Assembly: GCF_003073045.1 (NCBI RefSeq)
Contig: NC_037593.1
Coordinates: 8,237,525-8,301,524 of the forward strand
Reading direction: 5' to 3'
DNA length: 64,000 bases
From: Pomacea canaliculata
Lineage: Eukaryota; Mollusca; Gastropoda; Architaenioglossa; Ampullariidae
Position 1 is the first letter of the stretch. The number at the start of each line of letters is the position of its first letter. This document shows positions 1 through 11,349 of this stretch, one piece after another. Below the pieces are notes generated by a model that worked only from the letters and a program-made list of their open reading frames with translations, was not told where the DNA came from and ran no database searches. Both the position numbers and the translations under genes were made by a program.

Positions 1-841
1 GTCAGAAACAATTTCCTGCCAAGAATAGAGTCCAAGGAACACATCTTCGCAACACATGGGAGCTCTTATCTGATAACCCAGTGATTAAAGTAGTGTCAGA
101 GCAAAGATTTCTTGGACCATAAGGAGGTCAAAGCTCAAGTCTTCTAATCTGAGTCTGTTTAATATTGTTCAGGTCCTTTAGTCTGAGCTTACTGAATGTT
201 GTTTGACCACTGTGTTGTTAGTGTGTTTAGAGTTATCACAGTTCTCAACTTCCAATCTTTGCCTGTCGTCCCCTGTGTTTTATCAACCGAAAAAAGGCAA
301 TCATTAGTTAATTTTTTTGTCACATGTGAGTTGCTATCTTCATGCAGCTGCTGTTTCCTTAAGAAACATGTACTTGACATCAGTGAGTGCGCCAGTCTGT
401 ATGCGCGTGCGCGTTCGTTTATGTGTTCATCATAGGTAAGGTTGAAGGCAGATGTATGTTCTCGAACTGATGGGTATGATAATACTGTTTTTCTGTTCTG
501 CCTTTATTCAAACACGCGTCCTTGTTTTCTTCATCCACTCAACCATATATGCATGGAAGAGTGGACGAGATGTTTTCTTCCTTCTTCTCCCATTCAGTCG
601 TCAACGTCGTCGCCCCGCCGCCACCACCACCACCTGCAGCTGTTACATCTCGATGCTAATCACTCTCTTCATTCTCACCATCCTCTCTTTATCGAAACAA
701 CCCACTGGAAACTCTGTGGTTTGTGACATTCAAGTTTTATATTTCACTGACGACGCCGACCTTAAACACGTGTCAGGGTGAGTATGGAGCACTGCCTACA
801 TGGCGACCACCGAACTTGTGAATTTTATCATTTCTCGCCGT
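1..841. other. Left-edge stretch without a recognised gene
   Basis: I see no exon with convincing splice sites or a recognisable protein here. The short open frames, including a His-rich one near 600-640, have no supporting homology or splice context. The stretch holds the 3' flank of the minus-strand astakine-like gene that ends at 842. An AATAAA on the minus strand lies near 502-507 and could be its polyadenylation signal. Confidence 0.4.
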
Positions 842-2184
842 TCATGAAGACTCGCAAGTACCTGTAAGAAATACGCTAATTATATGCTGTTCACAAAATA
901 ATGTAAGTTCTTATATATATGTCGATGAGAGGAAGAAAGAGGGAGAGAGCAGGGGGGGAAAGAGGGGAGTGACAGTCAGCTAGTTAGAGGTAAAGACTGA
1001 TGAAAAGAGAGTAGAAACGTTTTTATTTACGATGTAAATGAAATTAAATGTACAAGAAATTGTTATACAGGTGTATGCAAGGTGTTGCTGATGTTATTCA
1101 TACCTGTTTCTCCGAGAGGAATGTCGAACATTCCATTTCCCCGGCACTTGAGGCCACTGACACACGGGCAACTGAAGTACATCTGGGTATCGCTGTATGC
1201 ACCCGTTCTGACCAAACAGCCTTGACAGAAACATTTTATATGCAAGTTCCTACTCCATCTATATTTCAATAAACATCGTCATAATCATCATCCTCATCGT
1301 CGTCATCAGTTCCTCAGCTGTGATTGGATGGTGACGACGACATTACCACAACCAGCTCTTGCCAACATTCTTGGTTCTCACATGATAAAAATCACATAAT
1401 TTGCAAAAGTGAGGAGGAAGGCACAATTAATTGTCTGCTGCTTTATCTTGGAGCAAAGAGAGGATGTAACTCTCACCCTCGGCCTTCTGTCCAAGAGGCT
1501 GACAGGTTCCTCCTTCTCGCACGAGGACTTGTCTTTTCTTGCCGATGGGTCTTGCGAGAGAAACGCAGCAGTAGTCTGCTGGACAGTCGCCGCTCGTGCT
1601 GCAGGCAGTACCCACTGCTTCACCTGCTGCCATGGCGACGGCGAGCTAGGGGTAGAATGGACAACTTACTCTAGTTTGTCCTTAATTATAGGCTAATGAG
1701 TGCAGAAGTGGTTTGAATTCATTGTCAAATACCCATTCCCAAAATCTGAACTGATAGATGGAAAGAACGGGAATCAAACTAGGGCTGTAGTTATGAAGCA
1801 AGGGTAAGTCTCGAGGAAATCAAAGGTAATCACCATGTAACTGCTACCGCTACTTTATGTCCTTTTTTATGCATCTTTGCCACTGGTTTATAGCCACAGA
1901 CTTCTATGATCTGCGTTTATAACAACTTCCGCAAGGGTAAAGCAACTTCTGAGTCTGGGCACACTTTCAAAACATGATTCTTGCCCTTGACTTCCCCCAG
2001 GCATCGGCTTCAGGTTCTTTCATGTCTACAGTCCTTTAGAGTTGTAGGCAGAGTGATGTACGCAAAGAAAGACACTGAACTTTATGCTGTCAAGGGATGA
2101 ATACTTCATAAACAAAACAAAGACCAACCGAGCGAGAGAGAGACTTACCATGATCAAACAAGTAACAGCGAGGATTGGGTTCAT
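842..2184 (-). CDS. Secreted astakine/prokineticin-like cysteine-rich peptide, copy 1
   Basis: I join four exons on the minus strand: 2184-2149, 1645-1477, 1220-1104 and 861-842. Phases are 0, 1 and 1, and the product is about 113 aa. Donors are ATG|GTAAGT, GAGG|GTGAGA and ACAG|GTATGA; acceptors are CCCTAG, TCAAG and TTACAG. Exon 1 carries only the first 12 residues, MNPILAVTCLIM. With the start of exon 2 this forms a signal peptide ending near AAGEA. The mature part has exactly ten cysteines. It opens with C-x5-C-x4-CC and later has CPC, the spacing of the prokineticin/astakine (colipase-like) fold. The last cysteine lies in the tiny fourth exon, followed by TGA. There is no AVIT N-terminus, so astakine-like fits better than vertebrate prokineticin. 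Family members act outside the cell as cytokine-like signals, for example in invertebrate haematopoiesis; the role here is inferred. A paralogue lies about 0.7 kb upstream. Confidence 0.8.
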
Positions 2185-2912
2185 GACTGTCTTCTTGGTA
2201 TGATTATCCCCAAAGATTTCAAAAATCTCCTGTCCGATCGGACCGCAAGACAAAGCTACAAGTGGTTAATCGGAAACACTGACTCTTCCGAAGAAACTAG
2301 GGAGAAGTGCAGGCCTTGGTACGAGGGTCTTCAGATATGGCAGCTGGGCGTGGCTACAACACGGGGCAGACAAGGAACGTGTCAAGGACACCATAACAAA
2401 TCGTGATTAGATTGGTTCATACAAACCTCATGTTCTTCCTTTTTTCCAGATTATCGTCGTCATAATTATGACCGTTGTCGCCGCTCCTAGCTCTTCCATC
2501 TTCGGTACGAATGTGTGCGCGCGTGCGCAGGGATGAAAGCATGCAAAATTAAAATTTCCTTATGTAGATGTATTTAGTGTGTGTGTGTGTAATTTATTTA
2601 AATTATAGGTATGTTTATGAGATACTGAAAATCTCAACGGGTAATTACAAAATCTCTTACAGAGTTAAACAATATCTAATATCTTGTACCACAATGCTAT
2701 CCGCATCCATACAAACGGGTGTCCTGTTACTAAATCCGTGGAAGGGGAAACGGATAAAAGAGACACAGCTTGTTTGATCTTTTAATGATTTGTTTGTCCA
2801 GCTACTGACAGCAACATCGCCACATCATCGGTGCACGAACAGTGAGCAAAGGACATGTAGTGGACTTGCAGGACTGCCGTGGACGCCATCACAGTTCGAG
2901 TGACACACGGGA

Positions 2913-4394
2913 TCAGTTGTCATAAGCTGCTGGTGTCGAGGATGTAGACTCGCAGATACCTGCAACCAGTCGGTCACATCACCAATTAGTCGCTTCACAT
3001 CGAAGGGCAAACAGCAACAACATACAGTCACGTGACCGATGTATGTTGTGAGAAACGATTCGTCAGTTGATGTCGTACGCATGACAAAGATGGCTTCCCG
3101 GAATGTTACAGAACAATAAAATGTGAGATTTCATGTGTCTACCGGATGCATCCAACGACTGTTTGTTGTAGTTTGTGTTTACCTCTTTCTCCAAGCGGGA
3201 CTTCGATTAACCCAGTTCCTTTGCACACGAGGCCGCCGGCGCACGGACATGCGTAGTAGAGGCGAGTGGGGTCGTAGGGGCCGCTACTCACCAGACAACC
3301 TTGGAAGGGAGGTAACAACACATTGAAACTTCCTGTCAACATGCACAGCTGTGAACGACTTTGACTGTACTCTTCACTGGTAAGATAGGTTATAAAATAA
3401 ACTTATAGCCGCTGTTTAAAGCAGGTCACAGAAGGCAACAATAAATGACTAACCCAGGTTTCCATTTATAATTATTACTTGCCTGAGATATACGAGCACG
3501 ATTACAGAGTCAAGATTTCTATTTTTCACCGACTAAGGGAAACACTGACATTTCCGGAAAGGGATAATGAAATAATTATAAATGAACTAGGAATAAACAT
3601 GAAATATGGATGGGTGACAAAAACTAGAAGGAAGTATCGAATAAGCAAACTTCATAATCTTTTAAAAACAACTCATTTTTCTACGTCTACCGCTCACAAT
3701 GACGATAGCTAACTCACTATTGGAGGTCTTTCCTAGAGGTCGACAGGTGCCTAGAGGGGTACTCTCTGCCCCTCTCTTACCCCTGGGTTGGTTGAGGGCA
3801 ACACAACAATACCCTTTACCACAAGTCGCTGATTGAGAACATGGTTTAGTCCGGGTAGTCTGTGCGCTCTGACAGACACTGACCTGTTGTCAACAAGGTT
3901 AGAAGTGTAAGAAGAATATAAGATTAGCAAGAAAATGATTTAAACTAGGTGTAGAATTTGCTGGGAAGGATAAATCCTGCTACGATTGTGCAGTCTATAG
4001 CAAGGATTAGCAGATGTTCTAACTAGAAGTCATGGGTTAGTTAAGGTAAATGAGGTGCAGAAGATTGTCCCCGAGATACGCAGTTTACTGATGAAACGGT
4101 CAGTAGATTATAAGGGACAGGATGAGAAAGACTGTTTATATTTGTTAGAAAATATGTTGGAAAAGTGTAATTCCGTCTCTTTCTACCACACACACACACG
4201 TTAGCACACAAGAATGATCACAACAACTCCATTCAACTTCCTCCCTACCCAACAACATCTATCACTGTTACATGTTCTCCTCTCGCTTGGTAGCTTGCTT
4301 AACATTACAACAAATGTAAATGTTTTACCAGACCACAGGTAAGTGCAGCGAGAATAACACACGTGGCCATCCGGGTGGCTGTTAGACACATCAT
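2913..4394 (-). CDS. Secreted astakine/prokineticin-like cysteine-rich peptide, copy 2
   Basis: Four minus-strand exons: 4394-4329, 3883-3718, 3299-3183 and 2959-2913, with phases 0, 1 and 1 as in copy 1. The product is about 131 aa from the first ATG at 4394, or 123 aa from an in-frame ATG at 4370; both leave a hydrophobic signal peptide (ATCVILAALTCGL). The first ATG is used here. Exon 2 begins after ACAACAG and carries C-x5-C-x4-CC, then GTCRPLG. Exon 3 carries YYACPCAGGLVCKG. Exon 4 adds the last cysteine (ICES) and a short Ser/Thr-rich tail ending in TGA. The ten family cysteines are present, plus one extra near the signal cleavage site. Exon 3 is 117 nt in both copies. The gene is a tandem, same-strand duplicate of copy 1. 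The sequences have diverged clearly, so the duplication is not recent. Function is inferred as an extracellular signal or effector peptide. Confidence 0.78.
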
Positions 4395-5450
4395 CCACAC
4401 ACCAGGTCCGGTCTCAGTGTGAAGACCTCTGACTCTCACTTCTCCACACAGAGGCAGTTCTATTCCTGTTAAGTTTTGATGACGCAGTGTGACAGTGTCA
4501 AGACCAGTGTCACCCAGTGCTAAGGTCACACCTGTCACACCTGCGAGAAAAATAACAGTGATGCGGGGGTAGGGTGGGGAAAGAAAGCGGAAAGGTTAAA
4601 GGTCTAAAGTCGAAAACACAAGGATTGGCCGGTTAAAATAAATGACAGGATACAGCCAGCGGCCACAAAATAGAAGGAAGAACTCAACACTCTGTACAAA
4701 CAAACACTGCTAACATATTACTGACCGAGATTGCGGAAATATGTGATCATAAGGTAAGCAAATAAATAAAATCATGGTTGAAGTGGAAAGGAGTGAAAAA
4801 TCGCACCACGTTGATGTTATTTTCTTGCTTCTTAAACAAGCTGTGGGGAGAGAAAGAAATCATAGCAAGAAATAGGTGGAGGGAGAGAGAAATAGAGTAA
4901 GTAGAGCGCATTTCAAAGGATTCGCGAGATTCAAAGTATTTGTATTTTATTAATTTTTCCGGTTCAAAGTTCCATGCGAGCAGCTCTATGCCCTGTTCAC
5001 TCCCAACACCACACCATGCCGTGCACTCACAAAACACAAACACAAACACAAACACCTCTTTATGTTGCCTTCATTATTGTAGTCATAAACACATTATTGA
5101 TAATCTTCAGTCCTGACTGTCACTAGTGATTTCGATAATTCAATGAGCCAAGGAACTTAACTAAAATCTCTGTTTGGAATATGTAAGTGTTTGTAGGCAA
5201 CAGCAGCAACTCAGTGACAGCACAGTAGTTACAGGAGCAGTATCAGCAACAGAAGTAAATCAGTATTTGTAATAACAATAATAATAAAGTCCATCTGTCA
5301 GTGGAAGTCTTGTCATACAAGCCGACGCAGCATAAAAGATAGTAGTAGTGGTGTGTTGGTGATGGTGGTCATAGAGCAGGCGAGGGTCGTTGCTGAAGGT
5401 CCGTTAACCACCGGATTTCCTGGAACTAGTAGTGAACCATCTTGCCACCT
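4395..5450. other. Intergenic stretch between copy 2 and the repeat-protein gene
   Basis: No coding exon can be supported. The stretch would contain the promoter of the astakine-like copy 2 and the 3' flank of the repeat-protein gene. It holds simple-sequence tracts such as ATAATAATA near 5275-5286 and CAAACA near 5035-5055. Confidence 0.35.
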
Positions 5451-8400
5451 TTAACCTCTTGTCGTGTCTCGTGCCTTCTTCTTAGTCTCTGTTTTTAAAA
5501 AAGAGGAAAAAAATTTAAATGAATTTGTAATTTTGTCTTTCTTGTCTGTTCTTCACCTGGAAAACAATTCCTGACAACAGGAATAGCTAGTGATTGCGGT
5601 GTTTATCTCGAGTAGGATGCTAAGTGTGTTAGTGTATTTGCTGTATACATCATACCTTTCCCTTTCTTCTTGTCGGAGAGGGGGGCTTTTTCCCGCGGAG
5701 GTGTGTCGGCAGGGGGAGCTGGGACAAATACACTGGCGCCGTCTGGTTTCTTGGCCCCAGAGGTCACGTGTTTGTTGTCTTTCATCTGGTGGCTCATTTT
5801 GGGGGTTTTCGTGTCTTTTTTCTTTGTTATTGCAGGATCCTGGTAATCCTTCTTTTGCTTCTCATCTACAGGCATCGTTTGACCGTGATCCTTCATATGT
5901 TTGGTCATGTCGTCTGCGTCTATCGTATGACCATGATGTTTCATCTGTTCTGTTTTCATCATGTTTCCATGATCCTTCATCATTTCGTCTGCGTCCATCA
6001 TGTGACCCTTATCCTTCATGTATTTCATCATTTCATCTGTGTCCACCATGTGGCCCTTATCCTTCATGTGCTTCATCATTTCATCTGTGTTCATCATGTG
6101 ATCCTTATCATTCATGAATTTCATCATTTCATCTGTGTCCATCATGTGATCCTTATCCTTCATGTATTTCATCATTTCATCTGTGTCCATCATGTGACCC
6201 TTATCCTTCATGTATTTCATCATTTCATCTGTGTCCATCATGTGGCCCTTATCCTTCATGTGCTTCATCATTTCATCTGTGTCCATCATGTGGCCATTAT
6301 CCTTCATGTATTTCATCATTTCATCTGTGTCCATCATGTGACCATTATCCTTCATGTATTTCATCATTTCATCTGTGTTCATCATGTGATCCTTATCATT
6401 CATGAATTTCATCATTTCATCTGTGTTCATCATGTGACCGTGGTCCTTCATGAATTTTTCCATTTCGTCCTTATTCATCATCCCACCGTGATCCTTCATG
6501 TGTTTGTTCATGTCATCCATGTCCATCATACCTTCGTGATCCTTCATATGTTTGTTCATGTCATCCATGTCCATCATACCTTCGTGATCCTTCATATGTT
6601 TGTTCATGTCATCCATGTCCATCATACCTTCGTGATCCTTCATGTGCTTGTTCATGTCATCCATGTCCATCATACCTTCGTGATCCTTCATGTGCTTGTT
6701 CATGTCATCCATGTCCATCATACCTTCGTGATCCTTCATATGTTTGTTCATGTCATCCATGTCCATCATACCTTCGTGATCCTTCATATGTTTGTTCATG
6801 TCATCCATGTCCATCATACCTTCGTGATCCTTCATATGTTTGTTCATGTCATCCATCTTCATCATACCTTCGTGATCCTTCATGTGTTTGTTAGCTTCCT
6901 CATTTTTCATGTGATCGTCCATCTTGAGCTGATCTTTGATAAGCTTGCTGGTGTCTTCTGGCTCCATCGGGGGCTTCACGCCGTCCTTGCTCTTCATCAT
7001 GTCAGGCCGCACGCTCCTGCGAGTTCGGGAAGGATCCTGGCCTTCCGGCATCTCCTCTCTCCACACTATCTTGGGGTACCTGCCGTACAGAACGTTTCCA
7101 TGGCGACCCATCATGGCACCGCCCATCATCCTGTGATTTCTCATGTACTCCCCCATCATCCGATGACCATGTCCACGGTGACCATGCCCACGGTGACCAT
7201 GTCCACGGTGACGGTTCCTCCACATGTCGTTTTCATCACTATCATCATCGCTGTTATCACTATCATCATGACTGTCATCATCGCTATCATCCTCGCTATC
7301 GTCAACATGATTGTGGTGGCGATGACGGCCTCTTCGATGGTGGTTATCAGAAGCATGACGCAAGGCGCGGTGAAGAGGTCCGTCGAGCTTTGTTTGGTCG
7401 TCATGGGCAACCACTGACTCCTGACCGGCGTCCACTGGCAGTGTGAAGGCCAAGCAGTAGGTCAAGATCAGCACTGCAAGAAAAATATAGCATTGCATGA
7501 TGGGGGAGCATGTCTGAGTAAACCTTCAGCAACGTTTTCAAACGTACTATAGCATACACATTAATCTCAAACTGTTTAACAACAACAACAACAACAACAA
7601 CAATGGGTATTTATAATGCGGAGCACCACAGATAGATCGCACCACTGAAGCTAGCTATTGTTTAAAATAGTTGCACAATAGTTGCACAATCTTCCGTGTA
7701 TTCCAGTACCACATGCTGTCCACATGAGAGACTACGATAACTTATAGCTGTTACTGAATTACAGTGAGTATAACAAGTACAACTGTCATCTCGGGGGTGA
7801 TTTGAAGATAGTTGTCCCTTTAACGAGATTGCAGCAGGGATATACAAAATACATATTTCTTATGTGAGTGGGATAGCCAAGCAAGAGAACTGAACTACTT
7901 TCGGAAGGAATGGACTCGCAGTTGGACAGAAGAATATCCAGCAACCTGGTCGGGCTCACAAAATCCTGCTACCACCTCTTCAAATCAAATTATGTTTAAT
8001 GAAGAACATCGTGAAAACTATAAACCAGACTTCGCCAGCTTTCTGACACATGCACGAAAATTCCCTCGACTCAGGAAGTAAAGAGGAAGTTTTTGTAGGT
8101 CTTCAGATTCGAGAACTCTTCAAAGATGACCGATTCAACAACTTGCTGTAGGGTGATGAGAAACTAGCATGGAATGCTTTTCGTATAGTGTCTACAAACT
8201 TTCTCTGGAATGTTAGGGCAGAAAATTACAAGGAACTTAGTAGAAGATGTGCTGATGCAGTATCAGAAACTTGGATGCAAACTATATCTAAAGATACACG
8301 TTTGTCATTCAATGGATGTCTTTCCTGACAACTGTAGTATGGCTAGTGATGAACATGGAGAACGTTTTTACCAAGATGTTCAAGATATTGCAATAATGGA

Positions 8401-8844
8401 AAAAAAGATACAAGGGAAAATTGTCCACTACCATGCTGGCCAACTACTGCTGGACACTTTCCAGAGATGCTCTCAAAAAGGTGTACAAGACAAAGGCAAA
8501 GAAATAGGTCAATTACTATTAGCATGTGTTTTTTAAAGTTATGAAAAGAGCTACATGACTGTCGGAGGACAGTTTTAAAATCTTAAATAAATATTTGCAA
8601 TAAAAATTTTATTACTTGATGATTTATTCAAAAGACATGCACAATAGTGGGCCTTGAAAAACCTAAAAGTCGCCATCACAATGGGAGGTAATAGAAAAGG
8701 TAAGATTTTAGTAATTTACCATTACCCTGCAATGGAGACCACCCGTGTCGACTAGGCACATACAACAACAACAACATGATCAAAAGAAAGGGAGACAATT
8801 ATAAGCTTACCTTGAACAAACAAAAAAATCACGTGCAACCGCAT
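5451..8844 (-). CDS. Secreted Met/His/Asp-rich protein with 16-residue tandem repeats
   Basis: Three minus-strand exons: 8844-8811, 7473-5656 and 5488-5451, all joined in phase 1, giving about 629 aa. Exon 1 encodes MRLHVIFLFVQ and ends at CAAG|GTAAGC. Exon 2 starts after a strong acceptor (TTTTTCTTGCAG) and completes a signal peptide ending near PVDAG. The large exon then encodes an Asp/Ser-rich acidic stretch, three HRGHG units, a Met/Arg/Gly segment, and about nineteen 16-residue repeats in two sets: eight MKDHEGMMDMDDMNKH-type, then eleven MKDKGHMMDTDEMMKY-type. A Lys/Pro-rich tail follows. Exon 2 probably splices at AAAG|GTATGA to a last exon, preceded by a T-rich tract and AACAG, that adds a basic tail and TAA. 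Without that splice the frame would stop at 5603. I recognise no family. The Met/His/Asp composition suggests metal binding or an extracellular matrix, mucus or shell protein; that is inference only. Confidence 0.75.
5985..6890 (-). repeat. 48-bp coding minisatellite in the Met-rich protein
   Basis: About nineteen head-to-tail 48-bp units, each encoding 16 residues. The block at about 6480-6890 (MKDHEGMMDMDDMNKH type) is nearly uniform, differing at a few silent third positions. The block at about 5985-6470 (DTDEMMK type) is more varied. Higher uniformity in one block suggests recent unequal exchange or slippage there. The array is wholly inside one exon and stays in frame. Confidence 0.9.
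7975..8536 (+). pseudogene. Decayed copy of a repetitive invertebrate ORF family (DEHGERF motif)
   Basis: Translation in shifting frames gives LPPLQIKLCLMKNIVK near 7983-8020, EEVFVGLQIRELFKDDRF near 8088-8135, then an open stretch from about 8210 with KLGCKLYLKIHVCHSMDVFP, SDEHGERFYQDVQ and a GKIVHYHAGQLLLD tail. This order (LPPLhIKLGLMKN, F-VG-IR, LKIHFLHSH-FPEN, SDEHGERFHQD, ADYCW) is a recurrent uncharacterised repetitive protein of arthropods and other invertebrates, probably transposon-derived. Here it is broken by stops and frame changes, and the ADYCW box is degraded. The family recognition is from memory and moderately firm; no function remains. Confidence 0.65.
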
Positions 8845-11349
8845 CTTCGTTGTAGTAGTCGTATGTTAAAATTGTAGGTGTAAGTAGTTACAGTTAAGTT
8901 AGCTGTACAAAAGCTGTTAGAGACAGAAACCTATGCGTCCGCAGCCTACTTCTGCTAGCCTCGTTCTAGACAACAGACTATGGTCCCGATTATTCATATG
9001 CTCACGTACACGCCCACATGTCTGTGGATAGAGAGAGGGAGGGGTAGGGGGGGACAGCACAGATCACCTTCTTGATGAGAATAAGGGAAGTGGAGGAAGA
9101 GAGAGAGAGGGGGAGGGAGAGACTCCATATACGGGGTGTGCGTGTGCGATGAATGTAACAGCAGATGGCGGTTAGAGGAACCAAGGATGAAAAAGACCAA
9201 TTTTGATATGAGTTGTCTGGAATAAGTGAGAACCGAAGACACAAGTTTGTATAAAGTTACGAACAATCAGTAATTACCCTCTTCCTCCCCCTTGACCCAG
9301 CAGTCTCTGGCACTGGCAGTACAAAGTCACTGCACCTTTGCCACACACACACACAAAATGCTGGCCGCACGCGTGCCTACACGCACGTGGGGAAAAAAAG
9401 GACAATTAATTAAGTTGGGGATTTAGTTACACTCACAGATAGCAGTTAATTGCGTAGGGCCACAGAGGACAGAAGGTAACCGAGAACTTCTTCTGGAATA
9501 TTCGATAACCAGCTCTGACTTAAACTAAATGTGATTCCATACTGAGATTGTTTTTCAATTTTCTTGTTTCTGATGTTCACATCTTTCTTGCAGTGTTAGT
9601 GATTCCAGTATCTTCGAAAGAATTTTCTTTGATATTTTCCACTTACAAAACTGTTTTCCGCAATCGCAAGTATACAGTGAAAGAAAAAAAAAAATACAAT
9701 GACATCAACAGTGACTACTGGGTGGGTAGAATAAAAGTTCGCAAGTCGAACTTCAGGTCAAGCCCAAGCGCTGCACCTAACTTCCCAAATCCCACGTGTC
9801 AAGTCAGTTCCGACTTTCAAGACCAAGCGCCGTCGACTATTTACACCAAACTTAGTAAGTCGGCTTGCACTTATTTTCAAGAATTCGCGTGCAATCCAGC
9901 CACAGTTTCTAATAATATCAGGAGGTGGAATTATAGTCTTTAGTCTCTCTCTCTCACACACGCACGATATAGTGGAAATGCATTAATGACGAGAGCGATG
10001 TGTGAAGACGTTGAAGCCTCGTGATGAGCTCGTTGGATAACCCGAGAAGACTCTATCGCATGCAGCACGAGGTGGTGCGAGTAGATAAAGATATTGGTCT
10101 CTCAGTTTCACACTCTTACAGGTCGCTGACTGGTGCTTACAGTCGCTGACTAATGGAGGTCGTGCAACACGGCGCGTCCCTCTATCTCTCGCTGTGTGTT
10201 TGTGTGTATAATACCTGTTTGTATGCACGCGCACGTGTGTGTGTGTGTGTGCAAACTTTCAAGAGCGTTTGTTTACCTGTATTTGTGCATCGTGTGTGTG
10301 TGTGTGTTTGCGCACGCGCACGACCTTTAAGGACAGCAAACCAACAGACGGGAAGTGCATACATAATGCACAAATATTTAATCAGGAACACCTGCCTCTT
10401 TGGCAACACGTTCAGATGATAATATACAGCACTTGTAAGTAACCCAAATAGCAACAGTTTGTTACTGTGGATGAGGATGAGGATGAGGATGATGATGATT
10501 CGAGAAAAGTCGTTGTAGAAAGCAACAAACACTTTAAATAATGGTGAGAAACACAGACAAAATGGAAGACACAACATAATTGATGCTGAAAACATGGAAC
10601 AATAAGAGAATACTTGTATATCGGAGAGCCAGAAATGGATGTAACTACACTTTAAGTGTTCTCTGGACTCGTGTAAATTTCCAGCTTCATATTGTGAAAC
10701 TGATCTGATGGATCTTCTAAGACTCAAACATTCTCTTTCATAATGACAAAATATGGAGCAAAGACGTTATATTTTCATCGCCGCCACACGTGACACAACT
10801 GTCAAGCAAGTCAAATAGTCTGATGTCCCGTCTAGTTTTTGCCCAATGTGTACTTGGCACATAATTTTCGAAAAGTCTTCATCGTAATCAACCAAACCCT
10901 AACCATAAACATTACCTTAACCTAAAAATAAGTAATTCCTCAAAATTTCAGGTGAATCTTTCAGACAGGATAACGTTGGTGACGTCGTACCCATGCAAAT
11001 CGTCTGTCTTTTTGACCTCTTTCTGAGCATGATGATATGTTTGTAGGTGCATATGTATCTCGCGAAAAGATGAGGTGTATATTTCCCCAGATTTTGGGCA
11101 AATAGTCTGTTGCACTTATCTACCCAACCACTAAAAAAATAGCTCACTAACCCTTTGATCAAAATGTCAGTACCTATGCCTACTGCGAACTGTTCACCAT
11201 GCAGATATGACTCCATGACACCCGGATAGTTCCGGTCAAAACAGCAGACAAACGTCCTTTCGTTTGTGCTCTGAGTGAAGTGTAAGGGGCTTGGTAGTAT
11301 TCTCTCTCTTAACTATATAGTAGTATGAGGGATCGACATGATGAGACGC
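8845..11349. other. Intergenic, microsatellite-rich, no gene seen
   Basis: I find no supported exon. The stretch has GA-rich purine tracts (about 9030-9125), TG runs (about 10195-10320), a GAGGAT/GATGAT tract (10469-10500) and CA runs. Open frames here are short and low-complexity. It should contain the promoter of the minus-strand repeat-protein gene just above 8844. Confidence 0.4.

Noticed and set aside
5985-6890. Regular 48-bp repeats that could suggest a CRISPR-like array
   Set aside because: The units are contiguous with no unique spacers and lie in frame inside a eukaryotic exon, so it is a coding minisatellite.
5768-7417. A 549-codon open frame on the plus strand opposite the Met-rich repeat gene
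   Set aside because: It is the mirror of the repeat array: its codons are complements of ATG, GAC, CAC and AAG units, which contain no stops when reversed. It gives an implausible His/Val/Phe-only protein with no signal or splice context.
7474-7498. MQCYIFLA as the N-terminus of the repeat protein
   Set aside because: The codons overlap a T-rich tract and CAG acceptor, and a better in-phase first exon lies at 8811-8844.
10153-10442. Overlapping open frames on both strands rich in Cys/Val/Thr/His
   Set aside because: They come from TG/CA microsatellites and have no splice context or homology.
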